9,900 nucleotides of DNA from Alistipes sp. CAG:514. Lineage in GTDB: Bacteria > Bacteroidota > Bacteroidia > Bacteroidales > UBA932. Where the stretch lies: NCBI GenBank assembly GCA_000431015.1, contig HF986070.1:1-9900 (forward strand). The letters are read 5' to 3'. Positions 1-7,262 of the stretch are shown here, piece after piece; the stretch's first letter is position 1; every line of letters starts with the position of its first letter. The position numbers and the translations under genes are program-made. The notes beneath the pieces were generated by a model. The model was not told where the DNA came from. It did not search any database and saw nothing but the letters and a program-made list of their open reading frames with translations.

Positions 1-76
1 TACTTCCTTCAGTCTTTTCAATGAACTTGTTTGCATTCCTGTTCAGATCGTTTGTGTTTCGTTCCGAACGGGAATG
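1..76 (-). promoter_or_regulatory. Transcribed leader with boxA-like motif (rRNA-type leader)
   Basis: Downstream of the promoter there is no convincing reading frame. The leader contains an odd palindrome CGTTCCGAACG (60-70) at the likely 5' end of the transcript. It also contains a 7-bp inverted repeat, GCATTCC (33-39) against GGAATGC (71-77). GTTCATTGAAAAG (26-14 on the minus strand) resembles the boxA antitermination motif seen in bacterial rRNA leaders. These features fit the start of a 16S rRNA precursor, but no rRNA sequence is visible, so this stays an inference. A short reading from an ATG at 36 is possible but unsupported. Confidence 0.5.
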
Positions 77-107
77 CAAAGGTAGACATTATTTTTGAAT
101 CCGCAAA
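77..107 (-). promoter_or_regulatory. Strong Bacteroidetes-type promoter, probably of an rRNA operon
   Basis: Read on the minus strand, a -33 element TTTG (107-104) is followed by exactly 19 bp and then TACCTTTG (84-77), which matches the Bacteroidetes -7 consensus TAnnTTTG. Both elements and the spacing are canonical. Transcription would start near 70-72 and leave the window at the left edge. The stretch behind it (about 108-140) is rich in A and T, like an UP element. The gene it drives is outside the window. That it is a ribosomal RNA operon is inferred from promoter strength and the leader sequence. Confidence 0.8.
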
Positions 108-124
108 CTTTTCTTGAAAAATTT

Positions 125-1540
125 TTATCTTTTTTTGTTCATCTGGATCCTGGCCTGTAGCTCCCAAGTACGTATCCTATCCTTATACAGGTTGTTAGCG
201 TTCACCTTGTCGATGTCGAGCGATGCGTCGGAATTGTCGTCCCAGCGACGGCAGTTGTAAACCACATCGTAGATTCGACCGATCTGATACTCTCTGGAGA
301 CGCGGAGACCTACCGCATAGTCCTCCCCGTACTTGGTCGTAGGGAAGTTGATCTCGCGGAGCATCGGCACATAGAATCCGCGCGGAGCGCCGAGGCCGTT
401 GATGCGGAGAGCGTTGTTGCGTCCATTCTCCGGAGTCCACTCACGATGGTCGATGATGCCTGGAGGCAGGGTCTCCATATGGAAGTTGGTCATCCTATAG
501 GTACCGACCACCATAGCGCAGTTCTGGGCATAGAATGCGTCCACGAACTTCTGCACGGTGTTCTCGTCGGAATAGACATCATCGGAATCCAGCTGGATCG
601 CGAACTTTCCGCACTTAGGATGGTGAAGGGCGGCATTCCAGTTGCCACCGATGGCATGATAGGTCTTGTCCTGGGCGATGTAGACCAGTTTAGGGTCGTC
701 CAGAAACTTCTTGATGACATCCACGCTGCCGTCAGTGGAGTTGTCGTCCACCACGATGACATTATATTTAAAGGATGTCTTCTGGCTCAAAGCCGAAGTC
801 AACGCGTCGCCGATCGTGCGTACCCTGTTCTTGCAAGGGATGACGACAGAGGCTTCATATTCAAAGGCGTCGTCAGAGAACTCGATGTGCCTGAAATTAG
901 GCTCAAGGAAACCACCCACATCCTTAAGATGTTGAGTGCATGCCTTCTCCATCTCAATCTGCACGGCACGGTTCTTCGGATCAACGTAGTCGAAAAGCTT
1001 CTCGCCGGACTTGCGGGTGTCAGTCTCGATCTCGTAGTAGAGATATTCATTGATGTGGACAAGGCTGCCTTTCTGGGAAACCTTCAGGCGAAGGTCGTAC
1101 AATCCGGCATATTCATAGTCAACATCCATTCTTGCGACGGCTTCCTTCAACGCCGACGTGCGGTAGATCATCACTGAGCCGAAGTCGAAGTCATCGCGCA
1201 GGGCGCCTTCCTGGCAGTCGATCACCGGGGCAAACGCGCGGTTGCCGTCTACCTCGTTGAAATGGTCGGCGTAGACCATCGCCGCCGCCGAGTCATCCGC
1301 GATGGAAAGGAAGCGCTCAAGGGCGAACTGGCCGAAGCTGAGTTCGGTCGTCTTGGTGTAGATCATAGTAAAAGGAGCGGTCGCGGAGGCAGCGATCCTC
1401 CTGATGCAAGCTGTACTCTTGAAAGCAGCCGCGTCAAGGAACTCAACCTTGGCAACCTCGGCCTCGGAGCGGAGGTTGGAGGCGGTCACTGCCACCTGCT
1501 CGTCGTTCACAAAAGGAACAAAACAATCTATTCTTTTCAT
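125..1540 (-). CDS. Two-domain family 2 glycosyltransferase
   Basis: This 471-aa protein very probably transfers a sugar from a nucleotide-sugar donor onto an envelope glycan; donor and acceptor cannot be told. The C-terminal catalytic GT-A domain runs from about residue 228 to 430. It has the opening strand SVVIPCKNR (231-239), VDDNSTDGS (264-272), the metal-binding LDSDD (317-321) and a GED motif (405-407) typical of the GT2 general base region. Residues 1-220 look like a second, degenerate GT-A domain: a VPF strand near 8-10, MVYADHF (88-94) and a late block with YDLRLKVSQKG (148-158), but no DxD triad. No membrane segment or signal peptide is visible, so it is probably cytoplasmic. The start at 1540 is preferred over an ATG at 1573 because the -7 box (1578-1571) puts transcription start near 1565. 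The stop lies 17 bp from the -33 box of the left-edge promoter. Confidence 0.85.
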   Translation of the reverse strand: MKRIDCFVPFVNDEQVAVTASNLRSEAEVAKVEFLDAAAFKSTACIRRIAASATAPFTMIYTKTTELSFGQFALERFLSIADDSAAAMVYADHFNEVDGNRAFAPVIDCQEGALRDDFDFGSVMIYRTSALKEAVARMDVDYEYAGLYDLRLKVSQKGSLVHINEYLYYEIETDTRKSGEKLFDYVDPKNRAVQIEMEKACTQHLKDVGGFLEPNFRHIEFSDDAFEYEASVVIPCKNRVRTIGDALTSALSQKTSFKYNVIVVDDNSTDGSVDVIKKFLDDPKLVYIAQDKTYHAIGGNWNAALHHPKCGKFAIQLDSDDVYSDENTVQKFVDAFYAQNCAMVVGTYRMTNFHMETLPPGIIDHREWTPENGRNNALRINGLGAPRGFYVPMLREINFPTTKYGEDYAVGLRVSREYQIGRIYDVVYNCRRWDDNSDASLDIDKVNANNLYKDRIRTWELQARIQMNKKR

Positions 1541-1570
1541 ATAATAAAGGAATATTAATTCTAGCGGACA

Positions 1571-1578
1571 CAAAAATA
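1571..1578 (-). promoter_or_regulatory. -7 box TATTTTTG for the glycosyltransferase gene
   Basis: TATTTTTG on the minus strand matches TAnnTTTG and lies 31 bp before the ATG at 1540, giving a leader of about 25 nt. I see no good TTTG at -33. No Shine-Dalgarno sequence precedes the start, as is common in Bacteroidetes. Confidence 0.55.
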
Positions 1579-1602
1579 AGTAAAATATTCGGTAAAAATT
1601 GA

Positions 1603-1610
1603 TACATTTG
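1603..1610 (+). promoter_or_regulatory. -7 box TACATTTG for the protease-led cluster
   Basis: TACATTTG matches TAnnTTTG exactly and lies 43 bp before the ATG at 1654, predicting a leader of roughly 38 nt. The expected -33 TTTG near 1580-1583 is absent. The leader is A/T-rich with no Shine-Dalgarno sequence. It would drive the protease and probably the two genes behind it. Confidence 0.6.
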
Positions 1611-1653
1611 CCAATTAGTCGAGCAAAAGGTCTGACACTAACTAAAATATTTT

Positions 1654-4600
1654 ATGAATATGAACATAAAAAGATCATTGTTCCTGGCGGCGGCGGTACT
1701 GACCACAACCATCGCTATTTCGGCACAGGAGACACCAAGATGGCTAAGGAGAAGCGCGATCTCACCGGACGGGAGCAAAGTGGTCTTCTGCTATCAGGGA
1801 GACATCTTCACCGTCAGCTCTGACGGTGGCAGAGCGCTTCAGATCACGACCAACGAGGCCTACGATTCGGATCCGATCTGGACTCCGGACGGGAAGAAGA
1901 TCGTTTTTTCTTCCTACAGGGCAGGTTCCAAGGACATATTCATAACTTCAGCGGAAGGCGGCGCGCCGAAGAGGCTGACCGACTACCCGGGCAACGAGAC
2001 TCCGCTTTGCGTGCTTGACGGCAACCGGGTTCTGTTCCAGGCCAACATCCAGCAGGACGCGCTGTACGGAGGCTACCCTGGGACACCTCAGATCTGGCAG
2101 GTTGACGAGAACGCCGGAAGGCCGCGGCTCGTGACCTCCCTGCCGATCATGGCGCTGAGCGTCAACAAGTCAGGGGATCTGATCTACGAGGACTACAAAG
2201 GCTACGAGGATCCTCTCCGCAAGCACCACAGGTCATCCGTCACCAGAGACATCTGGCTCTACAAGGCGGCTGACGCGCAAGGAGAGAGGTTCCGCGTCAC
2301 GGGAGACGGCGCTTTCACAAAGCTCACACCATTCGCCGGAGAGGACAGAAACCCTGTCTTCGCTGCCGACGGGAAGACCTTCTACTACATTTCGGAGGCT
2401 GACGGGACCCTCAACGTCTACAAGTCTTCGACCGACACCCCGGAGAAGGCGACACAGCTCACAAAGTTCAAGGACAATCCTGTAAGGTTCCTTTCCGTGG
2501 CCGACAACGGGACGCTCTGCTTCTCCTGGAACGGAGACCTCTACACAATGGCGGAGGGGAAGGATCCCGAGATGCTAAGGATCACCGTCGCCAGGGACGC
2601 GACCGAGAATGATGTTGAATATCTCACATTCTCTTCAGGAGCCTCCTCGATGGCGGTCTCTCCTGACGGCAAGGAGATAGCTGTCGTGATCAGAGGCGAC
2701 GTGTTCGTCACATCGGCGGACTACAAGACCACGAAGAGAATCACCAACACGCCTGAGCAGGAGCGCGATGTCAGCTTCTCCAAGGACGGACGCGAGCTTT
2801 ACTATTCGGCGGAGAGAAACGGCCATTGGGGAATCTATAAGACATCCCTGACAGACAAGAGGGAAAAGAGGTTCACCTACGCCACGAAGTTCAAGGAGGA
2901 GCTTGTGACAGCGGAGAACGAGACCTGCTTCCAGCCGGTCGTGTCCCCGGACGGGGAATGGCTGGCGTTCCTGCGCGACAGGACAGAGCTGGTCATCAAA
3001 TCCACCAAGGACGGCAAGGAGAAATCCCTGCTCAAGGACGTGAACTATTCCTACTCTGACGGAGACCAGGAGTTCGCGTGGAGTCCTGACAGCAAGCACC
3101 TCCTGTGCAACTATCAGATCAACGGCGGCTGGAACAACTCCGACGGAGCCCTCATCGACATCGAGACCGGCGAGATCACGAACCTCACCCAGAGCGGCTA
3201 CTCCGACGGCAACTTCAAGTGGGCGCTTAAAGGCAAGGCTATGGTCTGGCAGTCAGACAAGGACGGCTACCGCAGCCACGGCAGCTGGGGCGCGGAGAAC
3301 GACATCTACATCATGTTCTTCGACGGCAAGGAGATGACCAGGTTCTACCGGGACAAGGAGGACGCGGAGATCGCCAAAGCCATCGAGGACGGCGACAAGT
3401 CCGAGAAGAAGCTGGAGAAGGAGGAGAAGAAAGAGAAGAAGGATTCCGTCAAGCAGGCCGAAAAGCCGGAGAAGCTCATCCTTGATCTTGAGAACCGGGA
3501 GTTCCGCACCGCAAGGCTGACCAGGCTCTCCGGCAGGCTCGGAGACTTCTACCTCACCCAGGACGGGACAAAGCTGTTCTACACCAAGCTGCTTGAGAAG
3601 AGCTACGACCTCTGCGAGATGGACATCAAGAAGGGCGATGTGAAAGTCCTGAAGAAGGGCGTGAGAGGCTCTCTGATCCCGTCGGCGGACGACAAGTTCC
3701 TGTACATATTCACAGGAAGCTCGATCACGAAGGTCACGGTCGCAAGCGGAGCCATGAGCGTGATCGCTTTCTCCGGCGACTACGAGTTCAAGCCGAAGGC
3801 CGAGAGGAACTACATCTTCGAACACGTCTGGAAGCAGGTAAACGAGAAATTCTACGATCCTCAGATCCACGGAATCGACTGGGCTGGCTACAGGAAGAAC
3901 TACGAGCAGTTCATGCCTTACATCGCCAACAACTTTGATTTCCAGGATCTTCTGTCCGAAATGCTCGGTGAGTTGAACGGTTCGCACACCGGTGCGCGCG
4001 CCAGCTACAGGTCAAGGCTCACAATGGGCTGGCTTGGAGCCATCTACGATCCTGACTACGAGGGAGATGGCCTCAGGATAGCCGAGATTCTCCCGAGCGG
4101 CCCTCTCAACCTCGCCGACTCCGGGATCAAGGCCGGGGACATCATCGAATCCATCGACGGCGAGAGGATCAAGGCCGGCGAGAGCTGGTTCGGACTACTC
4201 AGGAACAAGACCGGCAAGAAAGTGTGCGTCGTGGTGAGGCAAGACAAGAAGGAGGTCGAACTCTTTGTGGAGCCGACATATTCAGAATCAAAGCTCATGT
4301 ACCTTAGGTGGGTCAAGCAGAGAGAGGACATGACGGACAGGCTCTCCGGCGGCAAGGTGGGCTACTCGCACGTCCAGGGGATGGATTCTCCAAGCTTCAG
4401 GACGGTCTATTCAAAACTCCTCGGCAAGTACAGGGCCGCTGACGCCGCCGTCGTGGACACAAGGCACAACGGAGGCGGCTGGCTGCACGATGACCTCGCC
4501 ACTTTCCTGAGCGGCAAGGAATATGTAAGATACACTCCAAGAGGACAGTACATCGGCAGCGACCCTTACAACAAGTGGAGGAAGCCGTCGTGCGTGCTTA

Positions 4601-4902
4601 TGTGCGAGGACAACTACTCCGATGCCAGCGGTTTCCCATACACCTACAGGACTTTGGGAATCGGCAAGTTGATCGGTATGCCGGTGCCTGGCACGATGAC
4701 GGCCGTTTGGTGGGAGACACAGCTGAATGGCATGGTGTTTGGAATCCCTCAGGTCGGCTCTCTCGGCACAAAAGAGGGAAGATGGCTTGAGAACATGCAG
4801 ATCGAGCCTGACATCAAGGTGGACAACGACCCGGCTTCCGTCCTCAGGGGCGAGGACAAGCAGCTTGAGGCCGCGGTGGAAGAGATGCTGAAAACAAAAT
4901 AA
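1654..4902 (+). CDS. Tricorn-like S41 family protease, secreted
   Basis: This 1082-aa protein is close in length to archaeal tricorn (about 1070). A signal peptide (KR at 6-7, hydrophobic 8-23, likely cut after ISA at 24) sends it to the periplasm. Residues 30-560 contain PD40-type beta-propeller repeats with SPDG/TPDG turns (for example 37-40). A Lys/Glu-rich linker (582-607) precedes further beta repeats, then a helical C1 domain (about 715-790), a PDZ domain (about 793-870) and the S41 catalytic core (about 885-1065). By analogy with tricorn, S777-H778 in NGSHTG, S989-D990 in NYSDASG and E1046 in ENMQIEPD would form the catalytic set, with DTRHNGGG (935-942) near the oxyanion hole. All are present, so it is probably active. 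It likely degrades peptides made by upstream proteases. It leads a probable operon; the link to the downstream genes is not obviously functional. Confidence 0.92.
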   Translation: MNMNIKRSLFLAAAVLTTTIAISAQETPRWLRRSAISPDGSKVVFCYQGDIFTVSSDGGRALQITTNEAYDSDPIWTPDGKKIVFSSYRAGSKDIFITSAEGGAPKRLTDYPGNETPLCVLDGNRVLFQANIQQDALYGGYPGTPQIWQVDENAGRPRLVTSLPIMALSVNKSGDLIYEDYKGYEDPLRKHHRSSVTRDIWLYKAADAQGERFRVTGDGAFTKLTPFAGEDRNPVFAADGKTFYYISEADGTLNVYKSSTDTPEKATQLTKFKDNPVRFLSVADNGTLCFSWNGDLYTMAEGKDPEMLRITVARDATENDVEYLTFSSGASSMAVSPDGKEIAVVIRGDVFVTSADYKTTKRITNTPEQERDVSFSKDGRELYYSAERNGHWGIYKTSLTDKREKRFTYATKFKEELVTAENETCFQPVVSPDGEWLAFLRDRTELVIKSTKDGKEKSLLKDVNYSYSDGDQEFAWSPDSKHLLCNYQINGGWNNSDGALIDIETGEITNLTQSGYSDGNFKWALKGKAMVWQSDKDGYRSHGSWGAENDIYIMFFDGKEMTRFYRDKEDAEIAKAIEDGDKSEKKLEKEEKKEKKDSVKQAEKPEKLILDLENREFRTARLTRLSGRLGDFYLTQDGTKLFYTKLLEKSYDLCEMDIKKGDVKVLKKGVRGSLIPSADDKFLYIFTGSSITKVTVASGAMSVIAFSGDYEFKPKAERNYIFEHVWKQVNEKFYDPQIHGIDWAGYRKNYEQFMPYIANNFDFQDLLSEMLGELNGSHTGARASYRSRLTMGWLGAIYDPDYEGDGLRIAEILPSGPLNLADSGIKAGDIIESIDGERIKAGESWFGLLRNKTGKKVCVVVRQDKKEVELFVEPTYSESKLMYLRWVKQREDMTDRLSGGKVGYSHVQGMDSPSFRTVYSKLLGKYRAADAAVVDTRHNGGGWLHDDLATFLSGKEYVRYTPRGQYIGSDPYNKWRKPSCVLMCEDNYSDASGFPYTYRTLGIGKLIGMPVPGTMTAVWWETQLNGMVFGIPQVGSLGTKEGRWLENMQIEPDIKVDNDPASVLRGEDKQLEAAVEEMLKTK

Positions 4903-4923
4903 CGAACATTAACGATCAAATCT

Positions 4924-5646
4924 ATGGATAGGAAAGTCGTCATTATTCCGACTTACAACGAGAAGGAAAACATCGAGGCCATCGTCAGGAAAGTGTTTTC
5001 CCTTGACGGAGAGTACAACGTGCTCATCATAGATGACGGCTCACCAGACGGAACCGCCACCATTGTCAAAAGCCTCCAGCCGGAGTTTCCCGAAAGGCTC
5101 TTCCTGATCGAAAGGTCAGGTAAGCTCGGGCTTGGAACAGCCTACCTCACCGGATTCAAATGGGCCCTTGAGAAGGGCTATGACTACATCTTCGAGATGG
5201 ATGCGGACTTCTCGCACAACCCGGAGGATCTGCCAAGACTCTACAAGGCCTGCGCGGAATGCGGAGGCGTCGCCATCGGCTCCCGCTACTGCGACGGCAT
5301 CAGTGTGGTGAACTGGCCGATCGGCAGGATTCTGATGTCCTACTTCGCGTCAATCTACGTCAAGACAGTCCTTGGGGTGAAGATCCACGACTGCACGGCC
5401 GGCTTCAAGTGCTACAGCCGCAAGGCTTTGGAGACAATCGACCTGGACGATGTGAGGATGAAGGGCTACGGATTCCAGATCGAGATGAAGTACACCGCCT
5501 GGCGCCTGGGATTCGAGCTTGTGGAGGTTCCCATCATATTCGTAAACCGCAAACTCGGCACATCGAAAATGAGCGGCGGCATCTTCGGAGAAGCCTTCTG
5601 GGGAGTCATCCGCCTGAAATTCAGAAAATTCCACAGAAAAGGATAA
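4924..5646 (+). CDS. Polyprenol-phosphate mannosyltransferase-like GT2 (DPM1 family)
   Basis: This 240-aa protein matches the soluble DPM1-type enzymes, which transfer a sugar (classically mannose from GDP-mannose) to a polyprenol phosphate at the inner face of the cytoplasmic membrane. Visible motifs are VIIPTYNEKENI near the N-terminus, IDDGSPDGT (36-44), a GKLGLGTAY block, the metal-binding DAD within EMDADFSH (91-98), GSRYCDG and the late KMSGG. There is no C-terminal membrane domain, as in the short form of the family. The true sugar is unknown; glucose or another hexose is possible. It starts 21 bp after the protease with no Shine-Dalgarno sequence and ends 3 bp before pyrC. In Bacteroidales this gene is, to my recollection, commonly next to dihydroorotase, which supports a conserved neighbourhood. 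Confidence 0.9.
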   Translation: MDRKVVIIPTYNEKENIEAIVRKVFSLDGEYNVLIIDDGSPDGTATIVKSLQPEFPERLFLIERSGKLGLGTAYLTGFKWALEKGYDYIFEMDADFSHNPEDLPRLYKACAECGGVAIGSRYCDGISVVNWPIGRILMSYFASIYVKTVLGVKIHDCTAGFKCYSRKALETIDLDDVRMKGYGFQIEMKYTAWRLGFELVEVPIIFVNRKLGTSKMSGGIFGEAFWGVIRLKFRKFHRKG

Positions 5647-5649
5647 CAA

Positions 5650-7050
5650 ATGGCAAGAATCTTACTTACCAATGCGACAATAGTGACAGGGGCTTCCTCG
5701 AAGAAGGGAGCCCTTGCCATTGATGGCGAGAGAATCGCGGGAATATGGTACCGCGGCACCGGGGACTCCGACGACTCCAAGGCCGCCGGCACGTTCACGG
5801 ACGCGGAGATCATCGACCTCGAAGGCAAGATCCTTATGGCGGGCGGGATTGACGCCCACGTGCATTTCCGGGAACCCGGAATGGAGTACAAGGGCGACAT
5901 CGAAAGCGAGTCGAAGGCCGCCCTGCTCGGCGGAGTCACATCCTTCATCGACATGCCGAACACCACCCCTCAGACCACTGACATGGAAGCCGTCAGGGAC
6001 AAGATCAAAAGAGCCGGCGGGCGCGCTTGGGGCAACTACGGATTCCACATCGGAGCCACAAACACCAACCTTGGGATGATCAATGAATATCTCTCCGGCG
6101 GTCTGGGCTCAGAGTTCGGCGGGATCAAGGTCTTCATGGGTTCCTCGACCGGGAATATGCTTGTAAGCGACGAGGAGGCTCTCCGTAAATTCTTCATGAT
6201 CAAGGACAAGCCTATTCTTATCCACAGCGAGGACGAGGCGGTCATCAAGGCGAATCTCATGGCCGCGGAAGCGGAGTTCGGCGACGACATCCCGTTCAGC
6301 GAGCATCCGAGGATCCGCAGCCGCAAAGCGTGCATCCGCTCCACCGCCAAGGCACTGGAGATGGCCATTGAATATGGCACCCGGCTTCACGTGCTTCATG
6401 TCTCGACTGCCGAGGAAGTGGAGATGATCCGCGCCGCCAAGCTCCACAACCCAAGGATAACCGCCGAGACCTCAGCGAATTATCTTTGGTTCTGCGACGA
6501 GGACTACGACAGGCTTAAAGGCAGGGTCAAGTGCAATCCCGCGGTCAAGGGCGCCGCTGACCGTGAGGCTCTCCGCAAGGGTCTGGCCGAAGGGGTGATC
6601 GACACGATCGGTTCGGACCACGCTCCTCATCTCCTGAGCGAGAAAGAGGCTCCGTACCTGAGATGTCCGTCCGGACTCCCGTCCATACAGCAATCCCTAG
6701 CCGTCGTGCTGACAGCAGCGGACATATTCAATAAAGGAAAGGAGGACAGCCGGTGCCTGACCCTGTCCCGCATCGCCTCCGCATTCTCCGAAAGACCCGC
6801 CGAGATTCTGGGCATCAAGGACAGAGGCTCCCTGAAGGCCGGAAACTTCGCCGACCTGGTGGTCATTGATCCTGACCGGGAATATTCAGTGGCGGATTCC
6901 GCCTACAAATGCGCCTGGTCTCCCTACGACGGCACTCCCCTCCGCTCCCGGATCGACCGCGTATTCCTGAACGGCCGGCAAGTGGTCACTTCCGCCCTCC
7001 TGGTCACATCCTCTCCCGCCGCTCTCCCGCTGACCTTCACCAGATCATAG
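5650..7050 (+). CDS. pyrC: Dihydroorotase
   Basis: This enzyme interconverts N-carbamoyl-aspartate and dihydroorotate, the third step of pyrimidine synthesis, in the cytoplasm. The 466-aa protein belongs to the amidohydrolase superfamily. It has the zinc-binding and substrate-binding signature DAHVHFREPG (68-77), a GIKVFMG block (158-164, K160 a possible metal-bridging residue), H192 in IHSED, H250 in LHVST and the catalytic aspartate D323 in GSDHAPH (321-327). These place it with the longer class I dihydroorotases rather than the short E. coli PyrC; allantoinase is the main alternative. It ends in an ordinary amidohydrolase C-terminal strand (LADLVVIDP-type block, then FLNGR). The start ATG has an AAAAGGA sequence about 7 nt upstream, inside the end of the preceding gene, one of the few Shine-Dalgarno-like sites here. 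It is probably co-transcribed with the two genes before it. Confidence 0.92.
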   Translation: MARILLTNATIVTGASSKKGALAIDGERIAGIWYRGTGDSDDSKAAGTFTDAEIIDLEGKILMAGGIDAHVHFREPGMEYKGDIESESKAALLGGVTSFIDMPNTTPQTTDMEAVRDKIKRAGGRAWGNYGFHIGATNTNLGMINEYLSGGLGSEFGGIKVFMGSSTGNMLVSDEEALRKFFMIKDKPILIHSEDEAVIKANLMAAEAEFGDDIPFSEHPRIRSRKACIRSTAKALEMAIEYGTRLHVLHVSTAEEVEMIRAAKLHNPRITAETSANYLWFCDEDYDRLKGRVKCNPAVKGAADREALRKGLAEGVIDTIGSDHAPHLLSEKEAPYLRCPSGLPSIQQSLAVVLTAADIFNKGKEDSRCLTLSRIASAFSERPAEILGIKDRGSLKAGNFADLVVIDPDREYSVADSAYKCAWSPYDGTPLRSRIDRVFLNGRQVVTSALLVTSSPAALPLTFTRS

Positions 7051-7262
7051 ATTTAGCAGCTCCACGGTCTGAGCCGCGGCTCAAGTCACCCCTCGTAGTA
7101 CTAAGTAACCTTCAAATAATAACCTGCATCATCTTAAGGAATCTTTTCGGTCTATATCTCTTTTCTCATCAGTCATGTGCCACCGGCACACTCCTTCTTC
7201 GAAAATAGATCTATCCTCGAAAATCTTCTCTTAATCTGAGGCAACTTATTTTTTTCATGTTA
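7051..7262. other. Convergent intergenic spacer with two short dyads
   Basis: This 212-bp spacer separates the ends of pyrC (plus) and the lipoprotein gene (minus). It holds a perfect 12-bp palindrome GAGCCGCGGCTC (7071-7082) and a small hairpin GTGCC-ACC-GGCAC (7177-7189). Neither is followed by a clear T-run on either strand, so I do not call a firm intrinsic terminator. The octamer TCGAAAAT also occurs twice (about 7199-7225). No gene is visible. Confidence 0.6.
7071..7082. terminator. Possible transcription end hairpin after pyrC
   Basis: GAGCCGCGGCTC is perfectly self-complementary and lies 20 bp after the pyrC stop codon, where a terminator would be expected. As a hairpin it needs a small loop, leaving about four G/C-rich pairs. 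The sequence after it (AAGTCACCCC) lacks the T-run of an intrinsic terminator, so the role is weakly supported. Confidence 0.25.

Noticed and set aside
1..36. Start of a minus-strand protein at the ATG at 36
   Set aside because: Only 12 codons are visible and the surrounding leader resembles an untranslated rRNA leader with a boxA-like motif.
446..1177. 243-codon plus-strand open frame opposite the glycosyltransferase
   Set aside because: It is antisense to a gene with clear GT2 motifs, shows no domain of its own and is explained by G/C-rich codon use.
1541..1573. Upstream ATG at 1573 for the glycosyltransferase
   Set aside because: It overlaps the -7 box, and the added residues (CPLELIFLYY) are not expected before the MKRIDCFVPF start.
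3253..3987. 244-codon minus-strand open frame opposite the protease
   Set aside because: Its leucine- and valine-rich sequence mirrors the Lys/Glu-rich linker and protease codons; no motif or start context.
7177..7189. Intrinsic terminator for the convergent genes
   Set aside because: The 5-bp stem lacks a T-run on either strand, so it is recorded only as a dyad.
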